A DNA stretch of 64,000 nt from Branchiostoma belcheri (lineage: Eukaryota; Chordata; Leptocardii; Amphioxiformes; Branchiostomatidae): NCBI RefSeq assembly GCF_001625305.1, contig NW_017804242.1, forward strand, positions 4,733,695-4,797,694. The letters are read 5' to 3'. A program made the translations under genes and the position numbers. Under the pieces are notes generated by a model. The model saw nothing but the letters and a program-made list of their open reading frames with translations. It was not told the DNA's origin and did no database searches. Positions 33,990 through 46,120 of the stretch are shown here, one piece after another. Each line of letters begins with the position of its first letter. Within the stretch, counting starts at the first letter, position 1.

Positions 33990-35294
33990 TTTAGATTACT
34001 GCCTTCATTTCATGCAGAGACTGAATTAACAAAAACAAACGTCACAAAACTGCATAGAGCCCTAAATGGGGACAATATCGGTGCTAAATTGTACTTGGAC
34101 AAAGTATACATGTAAGTACAGAATAATGCCAACTACGTCCGGACGATTCTACCTTTCGTACCAGCTTTGGATATCGATAGAAAATCACCCTGCAGCTCCT
34201 AAAGATGGAAGACATGCGTCATCAGCAAAGTTGTATCATTTAATCTCTCCCCTGTGGTTTCCCCCAGCAAAAACATTGGCCGATGGAAAACGTATTGATT
34301 TTATTATATGTCATCTTCTGTCGAATCAATGTACGGATTTCTCTCCGCCAGCAATTGGATGGGGAATGTTTGTCACTGCAGACAATACAGTACGGCCCTC
34401 TTTAAATATTTGGAAGAATTTGGGAACTGTTAGCAAATACATGCACATTCGTATACTTTACTGCAATTAATCAAAATAGCAAAAGGTTTACATACAATGT
34501 ACGTATTTTGAATGGTTACAAACCGTCACAAGAGGAATTTTTGTACATATTCCTAGGGTATGGGTTGTTGGTGAGCATCAACTTTGAACTGGAGATGCCT
34601 GTACAACATCAACAACAGAAAGTATAGATAAAAGTCCTGCTGGGTAAAACAGGATACCGTGCTACATACAAAAACTTGTCTTTCTCATTTCTTCACCAAA
34701 GTCCTCTAACAAATATTTGGAATTAGCTGCAACTTTATAAGGACAGGATTTATGTGTACCACCGTAGCTGTAAGGATAGACACATGGATCTACACATTCC
34801 GAAAATGTCACAGAGAGATTGAGTTGTAAAAAAGCTTAATGGCAATTAATGTTCGTGCACCATTGGTATCACAGGCGTTATAACATTATATTACGTGTCA
34901 AAACTCGTGAGAATCGGTTACCAACGAACGGTAATAACGGTGACGTTGCCACGCCCATTGGATATCGATTTTAGGTTGATAAAAAGGGTATACCGGTCCC
35001 TCTTCAGTACTGCAGTACTGTCCGAATTCCACCAAGACATGTTTTAGGAAAGCCATGGCTTAAAAGATTTCTATGACGGCTAACACGCGGATTATAAAAT
35101 ACCGTTGGGGAAAAAAGAAGATGTCTGTGGTAAATCTTGACATTTCTGGTTATTATGTAACGTTCTCAGGTGAAATAAAACCATAACCACGCTGGTGATC
35201 AGATCACATACAGAACAAGAGTTCCATGACCCCATACCGTCGTCAAATGATGTTAACTGTTCTGACTGACAGAATAATACGTGTTTTTCATTGA
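33990..35294. other. No supported gene
   Basis: A 134-codon plus frame (34066-34470) includes a moderately protein-like part (KTLADGKRIDFIICHLLSNQ) but overlaps the end region of a TIR element. It lacks splice signals and a favourable start. Confidence 0.35.
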
Positions 35295-35490
35295 TACCTA
35301 CCAAAGCCACCAGGGGCCCCAAAATCTAGTCATTTCTAGGTCTCATCAAGACCTACCCACATACCAAGTATCATGACAATCCATTCAAAGCTTCTTAAGT
35401 TATCGTGCTAAACCACACACAAACAAACACACACATACATACAAACGTTGTGAAAAACATAACTTTCTTGGCGAAGGTTAGAATATTTAA
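35295..35490 (-). mobile_element. Repeat family G, copy 1
   Basis: Minus strand: ACCTTCGCCAAGAAAGTTAT, a GT-rich simple-repeat core, CACGATAACTTAAGAAGCTT, GGATTGTCATGATACTTGG and GTGGGTAGGTCTTGATGAGA. The other copy (62499) is in the opposite orientation with the same order. A microsatellite inside a conserved frame is characteristic of certain invertebrate mobile repeats; class not assigned. Confidence 0.6.
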
Positions 35491-35802
35491 TCCACCATTG
35501 CAAACTTCAGGATAAAAAAAAAGCGTTCACGAGATGCCACATGCAAACCACATAATATACATCTACCAGAACGTTGACACATAACAACTGTCAAGTTATG
35601 CAACAGCCAACACTCATCTTTGCTGAATTGTGTTCAGATGACAAGCGGAAATGCTGATGAGCTGTGGGTTGGTATAAAGAAGGGCATGGGATGACCGTAA
35701 AGTATTTCATACGGAAACGATGACAAATGTAGGGTGAAAAGTATGAACGTGTTTCGCTTACCAGACATTCCTGATACAATATGTTTACGGAACTCAGACA
35801 AT

Positions 35803-36021
35803 GGGGTCGTGTGGCGTAACACCAGAGTATTACTCGGAACCAAGTAGTCCCGAGTTCGAGTCCGCTGACATGCCGCCGATATTGTGCCCATGGGAAAGGC
35901 ACTTTACACGACTTGGTGAAAATTAGTATAATTGTATTGTCCTCTGTGTTGGTGGCGGCATTAATATGAGTTGAAAAAACTTGAGTGTGCCGTCATTACG
36001 TCTTGTAATTACATGTTGGAA
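35803..36021 (+). mobile_element. tRNA-derived SINE, copy 2
   Basis: The full family order is present: a GTGGCGTAAC box A, a GAGTTCGAGTCC box B at about 35852-35863, the TGTGCCCATGGGAAAGGCAC segment, GGTGGCGGCATTAA and the TACATGTTGGA end. A short A-run follows at about 36031. Plus strand. Confidence 0.8.
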
Positions 36022-36449
36022 TATCTATATAAAAAAACTGAATTTGCAGTCTCGTTAGTGAAGTAATATTGATCATTGTTACCTTTTTATGCAATATGCA
36101 AAAGACATGGCATTGGCGCCATCTTCCTTATAATTAGCTATTTTTTTAGTGGGACTCCGTGTAACTTTATTTTCTCGAGATCTTACGAGACAAGGACAAA
36201 GTATAATTGATTTTTAAAGAGGCATGAAAAAGCACATGTAGGACACATTTAAGCTTGACAAAGCATCTGTCATGTGATCTCTTTAATCTTGATGAATCGT
36301 TACGAATAGGCACCGTTGACGTGTAGGTACTGGGGGCGCAGGTATATCTTTGCCTAATCAATCATGAATCAATAGAAAATAACATTATCCGCATGAGCGT
36401 ATTTATTGGTCAATGCTAAGAGGTCTGTGGCACTCCTGAAATTAGCTCA

Positions 36450-36464
36450 AGGACACGCTGTCCT
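36450..36464. promoter_or_regulatory. IR3 palindrome AGGACA-CGC-TGTCCT, unit 1
   Basis: Perfect 6-base arms with a 3-base spacer, the geometry of steroid-receptor response elements (classical half-site AGAACA; here one base differs symmetrically). Binding is inference. Confidence 0.4.
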
Positions 36465-36591
36465 AGTCATTCCATCTCCTTTTCATCGATCACGACTTGT
36501 CAGCATAACATAATTGCTTTATAATGCAATGTGTATGGGCGTGTTCATTGGTCAATACTTAGGAGGCTGTGGTGCTCCTATGGTTAGCTCA

Positions 36592-36606
36592 AGGACATGT
36601 TGTCCT
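36592..36606. promoter_or_regulatory. IR3 palindrome AGGACA-TGT-TGTCCT, unit 2
   Basis: Same arms as in unit 1, spacer changed to TGT. The symmetry extends to 7 bases per arm here (A and T outside). Confidence 0.4.
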
Positions 36607-36735
36607 TGTCATTTCTTCTCCTTTTTCATCGATAATGACTTGTCAACATAAACACAATTGCTTTGAAATTTAAGGTGTATGAGCGTCTTCACTAGTCAAT
36701 GCTGAGGAGTCTGTGGTGCCCCTATCGTTAGCTCA

Positions 36736-36750
36736 AGGACACGTTGTCCT
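36736..36750. promoter_or_regulatory. IR3 palindrome AGGACA-CGT-TGTCCT, unit 3
   Basis: Arms identical to units 1 and 2, with spacer CGT. The preceding TTAGCTCA is also common to the three units, so the invariant core is wider than the palindrome. Confidence 0.4.
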
Positions 36751-36825
36751 AGCCATTCATTCTCCCTTTTATCGTTCAAGACTTGTTAAAGTAAACATAA
36801 TTGCCTTGAAATGTGAGGGAATTAA

Positions 36826-38500
36826 CAGGTCAGCGCCAGATGATGACGGGATTCCACTTCAATCACTGTACGTAAATTAGCTTATGATCATCTATAGTAA
36901 AAACAGTAATGAATGCTTTTGTTGCACGTTGACAAAAAAAAACAACTTGTTACTTTCCATGTAAACAGAATTATTAGACTTATAAATGTAATGTGTTGAT
37001 ATGGTAACGTCTACATAAACATTGTAGTGACTAGAATAATATATATAAACAATCCCATTTGGTCTACGCATTGTTGTTTCCAGAGCCTCCCTTTCCCAGA
37101 AATGCATTACTTGATGACAGTGGGTAATGTTGCTCTGTATTTGATATTAATCATGGAAAATAAACGACCCTCACTTTTTCCCTGTTTGTGTCACTTAGGA
37201 AATATATGTCTTTCACCGAGCATATGTGAGTAGTATGATAACCAGATAAGTTCAACACCAGGCTTTTCTGCTTCAGGGGGCATCAGTTTATTTCAATGAC
37301 TGAAACAGTTGGCACGGGAAGTTTTCGTTGGGGAGACAAATGTGTAATCTGTGGGGCGATGTTGCCCGCTTCCGGCTTTGTTCTTAATCGAGTTTTGCTT
37401 TGATGTAGTTTCAAACGCCTAGGGTGGGACAGCAATAAGGTAACAAACGGATATTCCTACCATTCTTACATACAGAGGTCAAGCAGTTATTGATGTGATA
37501 AGCTATGGATAGTGACAGCGTAAGTATGCATTGAATACTGATTTGATAGATAAACCAGAAAGATATATAGCGAATGTGGTGAGATATTTTTTGACAAAAG
37601 ATGTCATGATAGTACGTGCCTGGGCAACCCCGGGCCCACTTTTTAGGCTCAGATACGTGTTCTTGAAATGAGTAACAAAGTCCTGAGGGTGCCAGCTATT
37701 CTGTAGGTTCAAAGAGTCTCCGCAACGAACGCGTGTCCCTAACGATACACCTGTGTGCCATCAATACGACGTTAGTTACTACTACTAAGACTGTGTATAC
37801 CTCACATCAGCTCAGCCAACCCAATCGGGACGCCTTCCAGTGTACAGCAAATTCACGTTACCCTTGTGTTGAATACCTTATAGTGTACCTGTCACGTCAA
37901 GATTAAGGGTTAGCAAAGCTATTGATCGTGTTTTCTGATTGCAAAGGGGCGTTGGCAGAGTCTTGTTAATCCAGTCAACCTAGGCCAATTTATTTAATAT
38001 TTTTTTATTATTACGTAACTTTTTGTCATAGTTTAGTTATTGGAATGTATCAAAATCTAATCCAAAGTTAATATAGTTATTTATGGTCTCACCGACAACT
38101 GAAGTAAAAGTCATTAAATAGTAGAGGCTATTTCAAAATGCCTTGCAGTGCTTCTATGTACTATATCAGGCTTTATGCGTTTTATGATGTATTCTTAATG
38201 TCACCATACACAAATTTTCTAAAATTCCTCTCTTTATTTTCTTGACACTTGAAATGCATTGGCAGTCACTTTGCCCGTTGCGACACCATCAGAATGAATT
38301 TCACCTGACAAGACAATTAACTACTGGTTTAAGGCACACCCCCTAACCAATATCAACGAAGCTTTTTTGCCCAAGGGGACTTTTCATCAAGTGTCATGCA
38401 ATTATCTCTATTATTCCAAGACGTGTTGAACGTGCTGTTGCCAAATAGTCAGAGACGTCTGCCAAAGTTCCAAAACACTTGTATAAACGATGGTGAACTT
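36826..38500. other. Nothing recognised
   Basis: Frames of up to 71 codons only. A GC-rich palindromic patch (CAACCCCGGGCCCAC) at about 37624 is the only notable composition change. Confidence 0.45.
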
Positions 38501-39112
38501 TCAAAGTGACAATGTTACCGATTGTCCCCACAGCACAGAAGCTGTTACGGAACAGTTAATGATTTTCCCCGGAAGCAATGCGTGTACTGGATCGTTAGTA
38601 ACAACGTTGCTGCAACGTTCCTTTAATTTCCGATTCAGCTTTTCAGGAATATTCATCAACTTTACAGCCAATTGTGTAGGCAAGGTAGAAAAGGTATAAA
38701 ATACCATACAGACAGTGGATAGTGTGCTATTTTTTGCCATTCTTGTTGACAGATGTTCATTCGCATGTATGTAAGTGGTTGGATGCATGTAAGTGCACAC
38801 ACGTGATATATGTTTAGATAATGGCCCCAAGCGATTATAGGGCGATGACAAATTATCAATTTTCGTGGCTTGTACGCATTTTGTCGATGAAGCATCCGAG
38901 GAAAAATTACGATCGCTACTTCGGAATTCCCACCTAATATCCAGACGGCATTTACGTCTCGCAAGGGGTACATTTAGACGATACCCCACCTCGTAAAGGT
39001 AATCCCCTCTGATGAAAGTAGAGGCCATCACGCTACGGGACGTTTTGGGCCAAATCTGGTTCGATGATTTCAGCAGTGATGACATTGTGGTCCTTACACG
39101 CTCTAACGGCAT
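38501..39112 (-). other. 203-codon open reading frame, coding status unclear
   Basis: This is the longest ATG-initiated frame in the window. The first ~80 residues are basic and serine-rich and the last ~50 look protein-like (MNIPEKLNRKLKERCSNVV). The middle is histidine- and threonine-rich, as expected of chance. A second minus-strand frame at the 5' end also reads coding-like for 31 codons from an ATG near 39130 (ILEDAVRACKDHNVITAEII). No domain, signal peptide or polyadenylation signal was recognised. It may be a decayed element. Confidence 0.22.
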
Positions 39113-42100
39113 CTTCTAAGATCGACATTATCGTACCAGATTTAGGTTTTGATAGGAGAAATTCCAACAACGTTTGATAGAAGCCATTCTACCCCGGAAT
39201 GATTCCCCAGGGAACGTAATGTTGTGAATAGGCACATAGTCTTGCGAATAGGAATTCAATCCACGATTTAAACGTTTACCTTTGCTGGTGCCACTTTTCG
39301 GTTTCTCTTTTAGTAAGCTTCAACGGTCGATACTGATACGTTATTGTAGTCTAGGCATGTAGAATTCATGTGCCAGTGCTTCATCGTGCTTATTATCATA
39401 AATTTGTTTTCTTACCCGTGTGGAATGAGCAAGCCCTACTTGACATGTCACATTAGTAATGAGAATCTTTACTGTATCCAAAATATAAATGATGCTTTAC
39501 CGTTTGACTGGTATTTCCAGCAATTTATGATCTTGGTAGAGTACGTCATTTGATTATAATGTTGTATAGAGCCACTAATGCATGGAAACGTAAACTCTGA
39601 CAGAAGCTGGCTCAAGACGACCCCGTTTATGCAACAAACGTATACTCAGTGTTATCCAGGAAGATTATTTGGCAATAATTGACGGCTTCTCCCGTTAATC
39701 TGCTAATATTAGTGTTTTGTACACATACGGGGAAAATGTCTGCCTTGCTATCTGTCAGGACTTGAATTTCCACTGTAAACATGGACTCTAATTGCACTCT
39801 AAAGAATACTAAATTGCTGGAGAAGACCTGTACGTATGAAGATTACACGTTCACAGAATCATGACACTAAGCTCTGCTGAGGCCGTTGTTGCGTTGTCAG
39901 TTAAAAGCAAATGTACTGCCAATTTTGCAAAAGTCAATTTTGTCTCTGACCAACTGAAGCGTTTTGTCTTAATGGTATTTCCATAAGATTTTACCCTCCT
40001 GTTGGATTTTGGTTGCGTGCCATACCATGGGATCTCTTTCTATTTGCGAAAGGCGTACGTTTGCTAGTGTACCATGCTTAGAAAATAGAGATTTAGTATG
40101 GGCCGGCCTTCCCAAACGGGTCCATTATGGTACGTTAGGGCTGAGTGGCCATTTGCGTAGGAGTACTTAAAGAGTATGTATATCGGTTTGACGTAGATTT
40201 ACGTGGCGCCGGATCCATTAAGGCAGACGCAATAAGCCTTAATAATCTGAGGGCAATCTGCCGCTCTGAAATATCTGTATTTTATACTCCAAATGTTAGG
40301 TAGGTCTGTCGTTCATTGGGTTGGCTAGTCTTATCTGTATAAAGCACCCTTATCATTGCAAGCACGAAAGGCAGGAAAAGTTTTGGATCTTAAATATCTA
40401 AAATATGATCATTCCAAAAATAATAATTATAAAATAATTCTAAGAAAAAAATCATTTAGAATAATGCTTCTTTAGAACGCGTTAATATAGGCATAATATA
40501 ATACTTTATATAACGAAAGATTTAGGAAACAAGTGGACCAATACGTAAAAGCATAAAGATGATTTCAGGCTCTGTAGCATGATTTATCTTCATTCCCATT
40601 CCACTCTGCTGTAGCGGAAAATGAAACAGTTTGTTTATGGAGGTTTAAAGGCAGCCGGGAATGGGATGAAGTCGTATTTTCGTGTAAAGTATTACGTCTT
40701 ACATGAAAAACGTCACACTTCATGTCAAGAAGGATTATCCATCTACTCTTGGTAACGAGATCGTGACGCTTTGCAATTCACCATTTTTTTAACAGAGGTT
40801 GTGGACTTCATAGTACTGTAAATCATGTAGAGTTTGCGGTGTTTAAATTTCTCGGTTTTCTGTTAATACAACCCAATGTATCACTGTATTACTGTTAATG
40901 AACTTCGAGCAACGCAAAAAATTATTTGCCTTTATACTGATAAATAAAGCAACCGCGAAAGTAAATGTATTTACAGTATATGAGGTGACGTCCCAACATT
41001 TGTGAAGGCTGAACCCAATAATAGGAGGTGTTGAAAAGGCACTGTCTACTATAGACAGTTAATTACGGCGTAATCAAGTCCAATTGCTTAGTGCATTTCC
41101 CTACGTATCATTACTTATGGCTCACGCATACAATTTGAACGTGATGATGAAGAATCATTTCAAATAATTATCATCATCAACTCAATTATGATGTAGTCCT
41201 TGTGTCAACAGAAGATTGCACGAGATTTAGTAATTTAGTTCCCGAGCTCATTTAACATGCAATGCAATTTGCTAGATTGCCACTACTCACTTGTGACTTC
41301 ATAATGATAAATTAATAATAATAATAGACGGATAGGGTGTGCCCAGGTGGATATTGCTGGTACATGTGGTTGTGATTACCACGTTTGTGAAATTCAATTA
41401 TCCATTACCCTCCTGCATGCTGGGAAATCGCTGGTTCTCCGCTAAAAGAGTAGTCTGTTTTAGAACGACAAAGTTAATTCCTTTACTGGACTTATAATTA
41501 CTCCTCCGGTATTATTTGTCTACTTAAGGTAATTTCCGGTTGACTATTAAGCCTGGTAGAATATTGTTTATTTATTGTTTCGCACTTACAAATAAAATGT
41601 ACAAATTGAAAGAAACATGCATGGGAGGCCTGGAAACCTGGAGGTTTATTTTTTGACCTCCCCATTACTACATGATTAAAAGATAAGCTTGAGGGCTACC
41701 TTAGGCTAATAATTTCGGACAAATTTCAGTTAGACAAGTTTCTGTTGGTGGCGCTTGAACCCGGCTTTTATTACAGTACATAATTCTTTAGAATATCTAC
41801 ACTTAGTTTAGTCTAGGTTAGGGTTTATACAACTTTAAAGGCAGAGCATTTCCAATATATTTCATAGGTAGAGCTGTAGAGGGTAAAGAAAACTGCTGCA
41901 AATATGATTGATGCGTTGTAACGTTGTAGTATTGGCTTGCCTTCATCGAAAACAATCATATGACATTTCAAGAAATGCTGGTGTGAAAACGAACGTCAGT
42001 ATGAGTAGAAAGCAGCCTGAGGCTGAAGTAGGGTGACATCCTGTTTCCATTTAACTGAAATCAAAAAGGGATGAAACGTGCAGTCGAAGTGTCAACATGC

Positions 42101-43194
42101 CATTTCGTGCCCACTTTATGGCCAAATGTATAGCTTGATTTACTCGGGAATCTACCGCAATGACAGTCTTTTTTCTTAGAAAAGGAATGATGCTTTTAAC
42201 ACGAATGCTGTTTCCGCACAAATATTGCTGGAGGAATGTTTGGAATTGTACGGATCCCACATAATGGGCTTAAGTGCATAGATATGTTAAACCAGGGAAC
42301 TAAGGGTGGCTTTGTGATGAGTTTCAGCGGAAATGCAAGCGAGACATTGACGGCTTTTTTTCTATATATAGAATGTAGCAAGCAATTTAGCATTGGAGAA
42401 ATCTCCTGAAGGAAAGTCGTACTTGCAATGATAATATATTTGGTGGATAGATGTACATGAACACGTATGTAAAAGGGAGGCTGACAATAAATGACAGAGA
42501 ACAAGTGTGTCACCACGGCAAAATAATAATGATCGCCACAAAAGCTTCTGTAATATTGATGTCCGTTAACTGGGGTATGGCTCTATGGTGACTGCGCTAT
42601 GTAGGTAATAAAGTCCCAAATTTACGATTATTGCATTCACGTGAAAGGGCAACCGACGGATGAAGATATTTGAAAAAGGTCTTTGCAGTTACTGTCTTCC
42701 AGAGATGAATCATTGTAAGCCTGGGAAACCATGAGGATAGATGTTAACACTGACTTAGCATTGCAAAAGTTCTTGGAATGGCAGACACGCAAGTACTTAG
42801 GTTTTACCATGCAGTTTTAACAATCTTGAACTTTAACACCTGGAGTTAAACTAAGATAGCATGCATGCCTGATGCGCTAGGAATCCTTCTCCACCTGCAT
42901 ATCGTTTTGCATCGGCAATGATACATTTCCTCCCTAGGTTAGCACAGGCAGACCCACAAAAGGTACGGACGTGATACAAAACGAATGAGTAAATTGGAGT
43001 TAAAATTAAAAAAATTATACAATGCAATATACAATGAATACATGGAGGAAATACATTAATGACAGTGTGAGAAACATTGTATGCAGTGTATGTAGTGTAA
43101 GAAACATAAGCATAAAATCTTTCTTAAAAGTAGCAAAAGTGTAGCTTGACAGGATACAGTTCTTCAATGTATAATGCGAACAAGTTGACTAGAT
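39113..43194. other. Longest empty stretch, about 4 kb
   Basis: No exon-like signal, repeat partner or long frame apart from two short minus frames at 42051-42516 and the (TAA)n run at 41313. It may be intron or intergenic DNA. Confidence 0.45.
41313..41325 (+). repeat. (TAA)n microsatellite
   Basis: Four TAA/ATA units in an otherwise repeat-poor stretch. Confidence 0.6.
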
Positions 43195-43345
43195 GGAAGG
43201 CTTAACGACTGTTTCAGGAAACGGAAAATTAGTACAGAAGGTGAGACATTAGAGTCAGTTACATATCTGGGTACTTGGCTTTTCCAGGGACAAGACATGT
43301 ACAGGCTTAAACTGTTCTTGTCGAAAATATTGGTTCTGTCTTGAG
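43195..43345 (+). mobile_element. Possible reverse-transcriptase fragment of a LINE
   Basis: A plus-strand open stretch reads EGETLESVTYLGTWLFQG, resembling the strand just after the polymerase core of LINE reverse transcriptases (VxxFKYLG). It is short, isolated and lacks other motifs. It could be chance. Confidence 0.27.
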
Positions 43346-44114
43346 GGATATAAATGTGTAAGACGCAATATGTAGACGTAGTTGGATTTGAACTTTTCTT
43401 GTTTTGGGGGTTCCTATTATAGTAATGGTATCACTGACAATTTACAACCCACACATCGCCATCGCGGATCACTGCAGAATTAGCCCAGCCTCTAAGCAAA
43501 CTCTGTGTAATCTTGTCCAATCAATAGTATCCCCTGGTGTGTAAAGAATAGCAAAGTATTGCATCGATCGTCGTATGTAATATATACCCGGCAATCTACA
43601 TCTAATGAACATTGGCAAATGTTTACCATCAAGAATGTAATGTTATGATCTTTCAATTAGATAGCCTTCTTATAAATATATAAATATTTCGATAGTATTA
43701 TGTCAGTTCCAAGTGTAGAGTGTACACTTACATGTTTCGTTCACAAGTAATATCATTGCATAAGATTGATACATTTCAAGCAATTAATTGCCGACTTACA
43801 CCGCAAAAGCATTTTCCAAGAGCGTATGTTTAGTGGTGTAAAATTTTGTTACGCATGTATTTTATACCCTTTGCGCTCAGTGTCGTGGCTAAGTAAAGGT
43901 GAGCCAAATAATTAAGCAACCAGATTACATTTAGTATTCTACTATGGCCAGGAAAGGTCACTGAAATATGATATGGATGGAAGATAAAGTGGTAACAAAA
44001 TATTGGCCTTAGTACGCTTTAAATGTTCCCTGGGGTCATGCAATAAATGGCCACACAATGTGCACATATTGGAGTTGCGTAGGGGACAGCTAGCTGACTT
44101 TTAATGTGACAGGA

Positions 44115-44465
44115 CATCAAAGAGTGATTCGACACAAATCAAACGCATTCTCAAAACACACGATCCTCAATCCACGTTTTGGCGGGAATAAGACACCTGC
44201 ACAGGCATCATCAAGTACGTGGTCACCGTTCATCACACATGGAATACTGATCTGTGATTGGCCAGAATGCACGTGCTAATTGCGTGGACAACACGTGTTT
44301 GCATTCTCCACTGAGATTTTCGCGCCATACAAGATTTTTCACTGAGATGTTTGCGCCACGCACGCAAGTATGGGTAAAAACCAATCGTAATGTCCATAAC
44401 GCCCAGTATTAACTTCCTAATTATCATTTACAGGATCTGGGACAAAACAAGCATTTTACTGTTGG
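44115..44465 (+). repeat. 350-bp dispersed direct repeat, copy 1
   Basis: Nearly collinear with 48611-48958, 4496 bases away in the same orientation. It contains an inverted CCAAT box (ATTGG at 44257) and two CACGTG boxes at 44270 and 44292. An internal ~30-base tandem pair begins CACTGAGAT. It has no clear terminal inverted repeats or target duplication. It may be a segmental duplication or an unclassified element. Confidence 0.7.
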
Positions 44466-45894
44466 ATAAGTTAAGATTTGTCAACATATCGGTTTGCTGT
44501 ATTGGCATGTCTAATGGATCTTTCACAGCCTTAAATGGACGACATGACAGCATTTAAATTATATTGGCAGTGTAATTTTACCAGATGAAATATAAACTTT
44601 ATAATGGTTGTGACGGTGGTGCATCGTTGTTTATAATATGTGTTATACAATATACACATATATAAGGATAATGCCACTTTTAATCAATTCGTATACATTG
44701 CTTTATGCATAATACATGAATGCCATATGTTGGTATAATAAGTACTAAGTTAGGATTGTTTTATGTTCAAATGATTTATCTTTCACATTTGATAAATTAC
44801 TTACTTGATAAATTGTATATATTAAAAGTGCATCATCGAAGCATGAAAAAACTCCTTGTGCATAAGCAAAGCTGGTAAGCCGATGGAGGCGAGGCTCGTG
44901 AGCCTTAGTCATTAGACCGTTAATTTGAAAGGGATAGAAGAAAATGGAAACCCAACTACCCGTGATACTTAATTGGGTTACATATTCATCAAGGTTGTAC
45001 GGTACTTGGAAAGTGCTCGTTCATGCATTTCAAATGTTTATGAATGTACCAGTTATTGCTCTATTGACTATGGCATAACTATTAGAATATTCATGGTCGC
45101 AATGGCCATGATTCACCATTTTCGATTTCAGAGTCGATACGCATGGTGGTTATCTACAAGACAATATGACAAGATTTCTTTCTTAAGGTTCATGATTTAT
45201 GATGCTCGCAAGAAGCCAAGAATACATGTTTACAATATAAAACAAGAGCCAGTATATCGGTGTATCTGATGTATAAGAGGCATCACATAAAGACCAGTTT
45301 ACAATAAATGGAAACGGAGTACCCAATGGCTAGACTAGCTAGACTTAACTGTCTATGTAGTATGAGCGATAACCCGATAAACCACTTACGGATATCTCAA
45401 ACTTTAAGATGGATGAACTGGAACTTTTTTTAGACTTTATTCACGGAGCAAAAGAAAATCAAATCTTTGCTTTTGTTATTAAACAAAATAAAGAGTACAA
45501 AACACGGTGGTGGACAAATCTAGCAAACTGCTGACAAATAAGGATACAATAAATAACAAAAAGCATATATTAAATTGGTCTGGTGCAACAGATAAGCTGG
45601 CCATATTTGAAGATATATTTGATTTTGAAATATCATAAAAGTATATTTTTTTCCTGTTGCGCTACGGACATATCAGACAGACAGGCAAAAAGTAAATCGT
45701 GACTACATGTACCGCAATTGCCTGAAATGTCAATGCAAATAACGCGGGCTGGCAATAACCGAGAGATTGTAATCCCTCTAGGACTTTTTCATCTCAAACC
45801 GCTTTGATTATCTTTTTTCATAAAAAGGAATGGTAAAACAAATAGGAACAGAAGAATACATTGACCGGGTCGCAAAGCAACGAGAGCAATGCTG

Positions 45895-46120
45895 TCACAT
45901 CTCATTGTAATCCCAATAAACACATAACCCAGAGGATTCATGACCTGTCGATTTAATTGCAGTGATACATGAACGAGCCTGAAGGTCAGGGGCGTATACC
46001 CTAGTGGTCTTGTTCATATCCAGCCTGCATGCATAGTTAAGAATGCAGCTGTGAAATCCCCCACAGTCCCACGGATCCAAGCATCTATCACACAGCCGAT
46101 ACGAGACTCTCCTTACATTT
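45895..46120 (-). CDS. Candidate cysteine-rich terminal exon
   Basis: On the minus strand an AG acceptor (atcattatatcag, weak pyrimidine tract) is followed by one base and 74 codons to TGA. The peptide has seven cysteines: five clustered near the N-terminus (LCDRCLDPWDCGGFHSC then NYAC) and two later. This pattern would suit an extracellular domain. The acidic, aromatic end (CVYWDYNEM) is unlike the AT-driven frames nearby. A second minus-strand frame is also open for about 32 codons here, which lowers confidence. It is not recognisably neurophysin, TNFR, EGF or VWC. No partner exon was found. Confidence 0.33.

Larger units (their letters stand above)
36391..36825 (+). repeat. Three-unit tandem repeat of about 143 bp
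   Basis: Units begin near 36391, 36533 and 36676. Each contains a GTATGAGCG-like start, GGTCAATGCT, TCTGTGGTGC, TTAGCTCAAGGACA and CATAATTGCTTT in the same order. Divergence among units is substantial, so the array is not recent. Every unit has a receptor-type palindrome (separate entries). Confidence 0.8.

Noticed and set aside
33792-34115. 107-codon proline/threonine-rich frame
   Set aside because: It runs through the TIR element family C and its flank; the same composition recurs at the other copy near 4.8 kb.
34066-34470. 134-codon plus-strand frame as a gene
   Set aside because: Only a short part is protein-like, it lacks initiation or splice support, and it starts next to a mobile element.
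36391-36825. CRISPR-like array
   Set aside because: The units are ~143 bp, diverged throughout and lack short identical repeats with unique spacers; this is eukaryotic tandem duplication.
44233-44427. Minus-strand frame conserved at 48724-48915
   Set aside because: The shared peptide reflects the direct duplication of the DNA block, not evident selection on protein.
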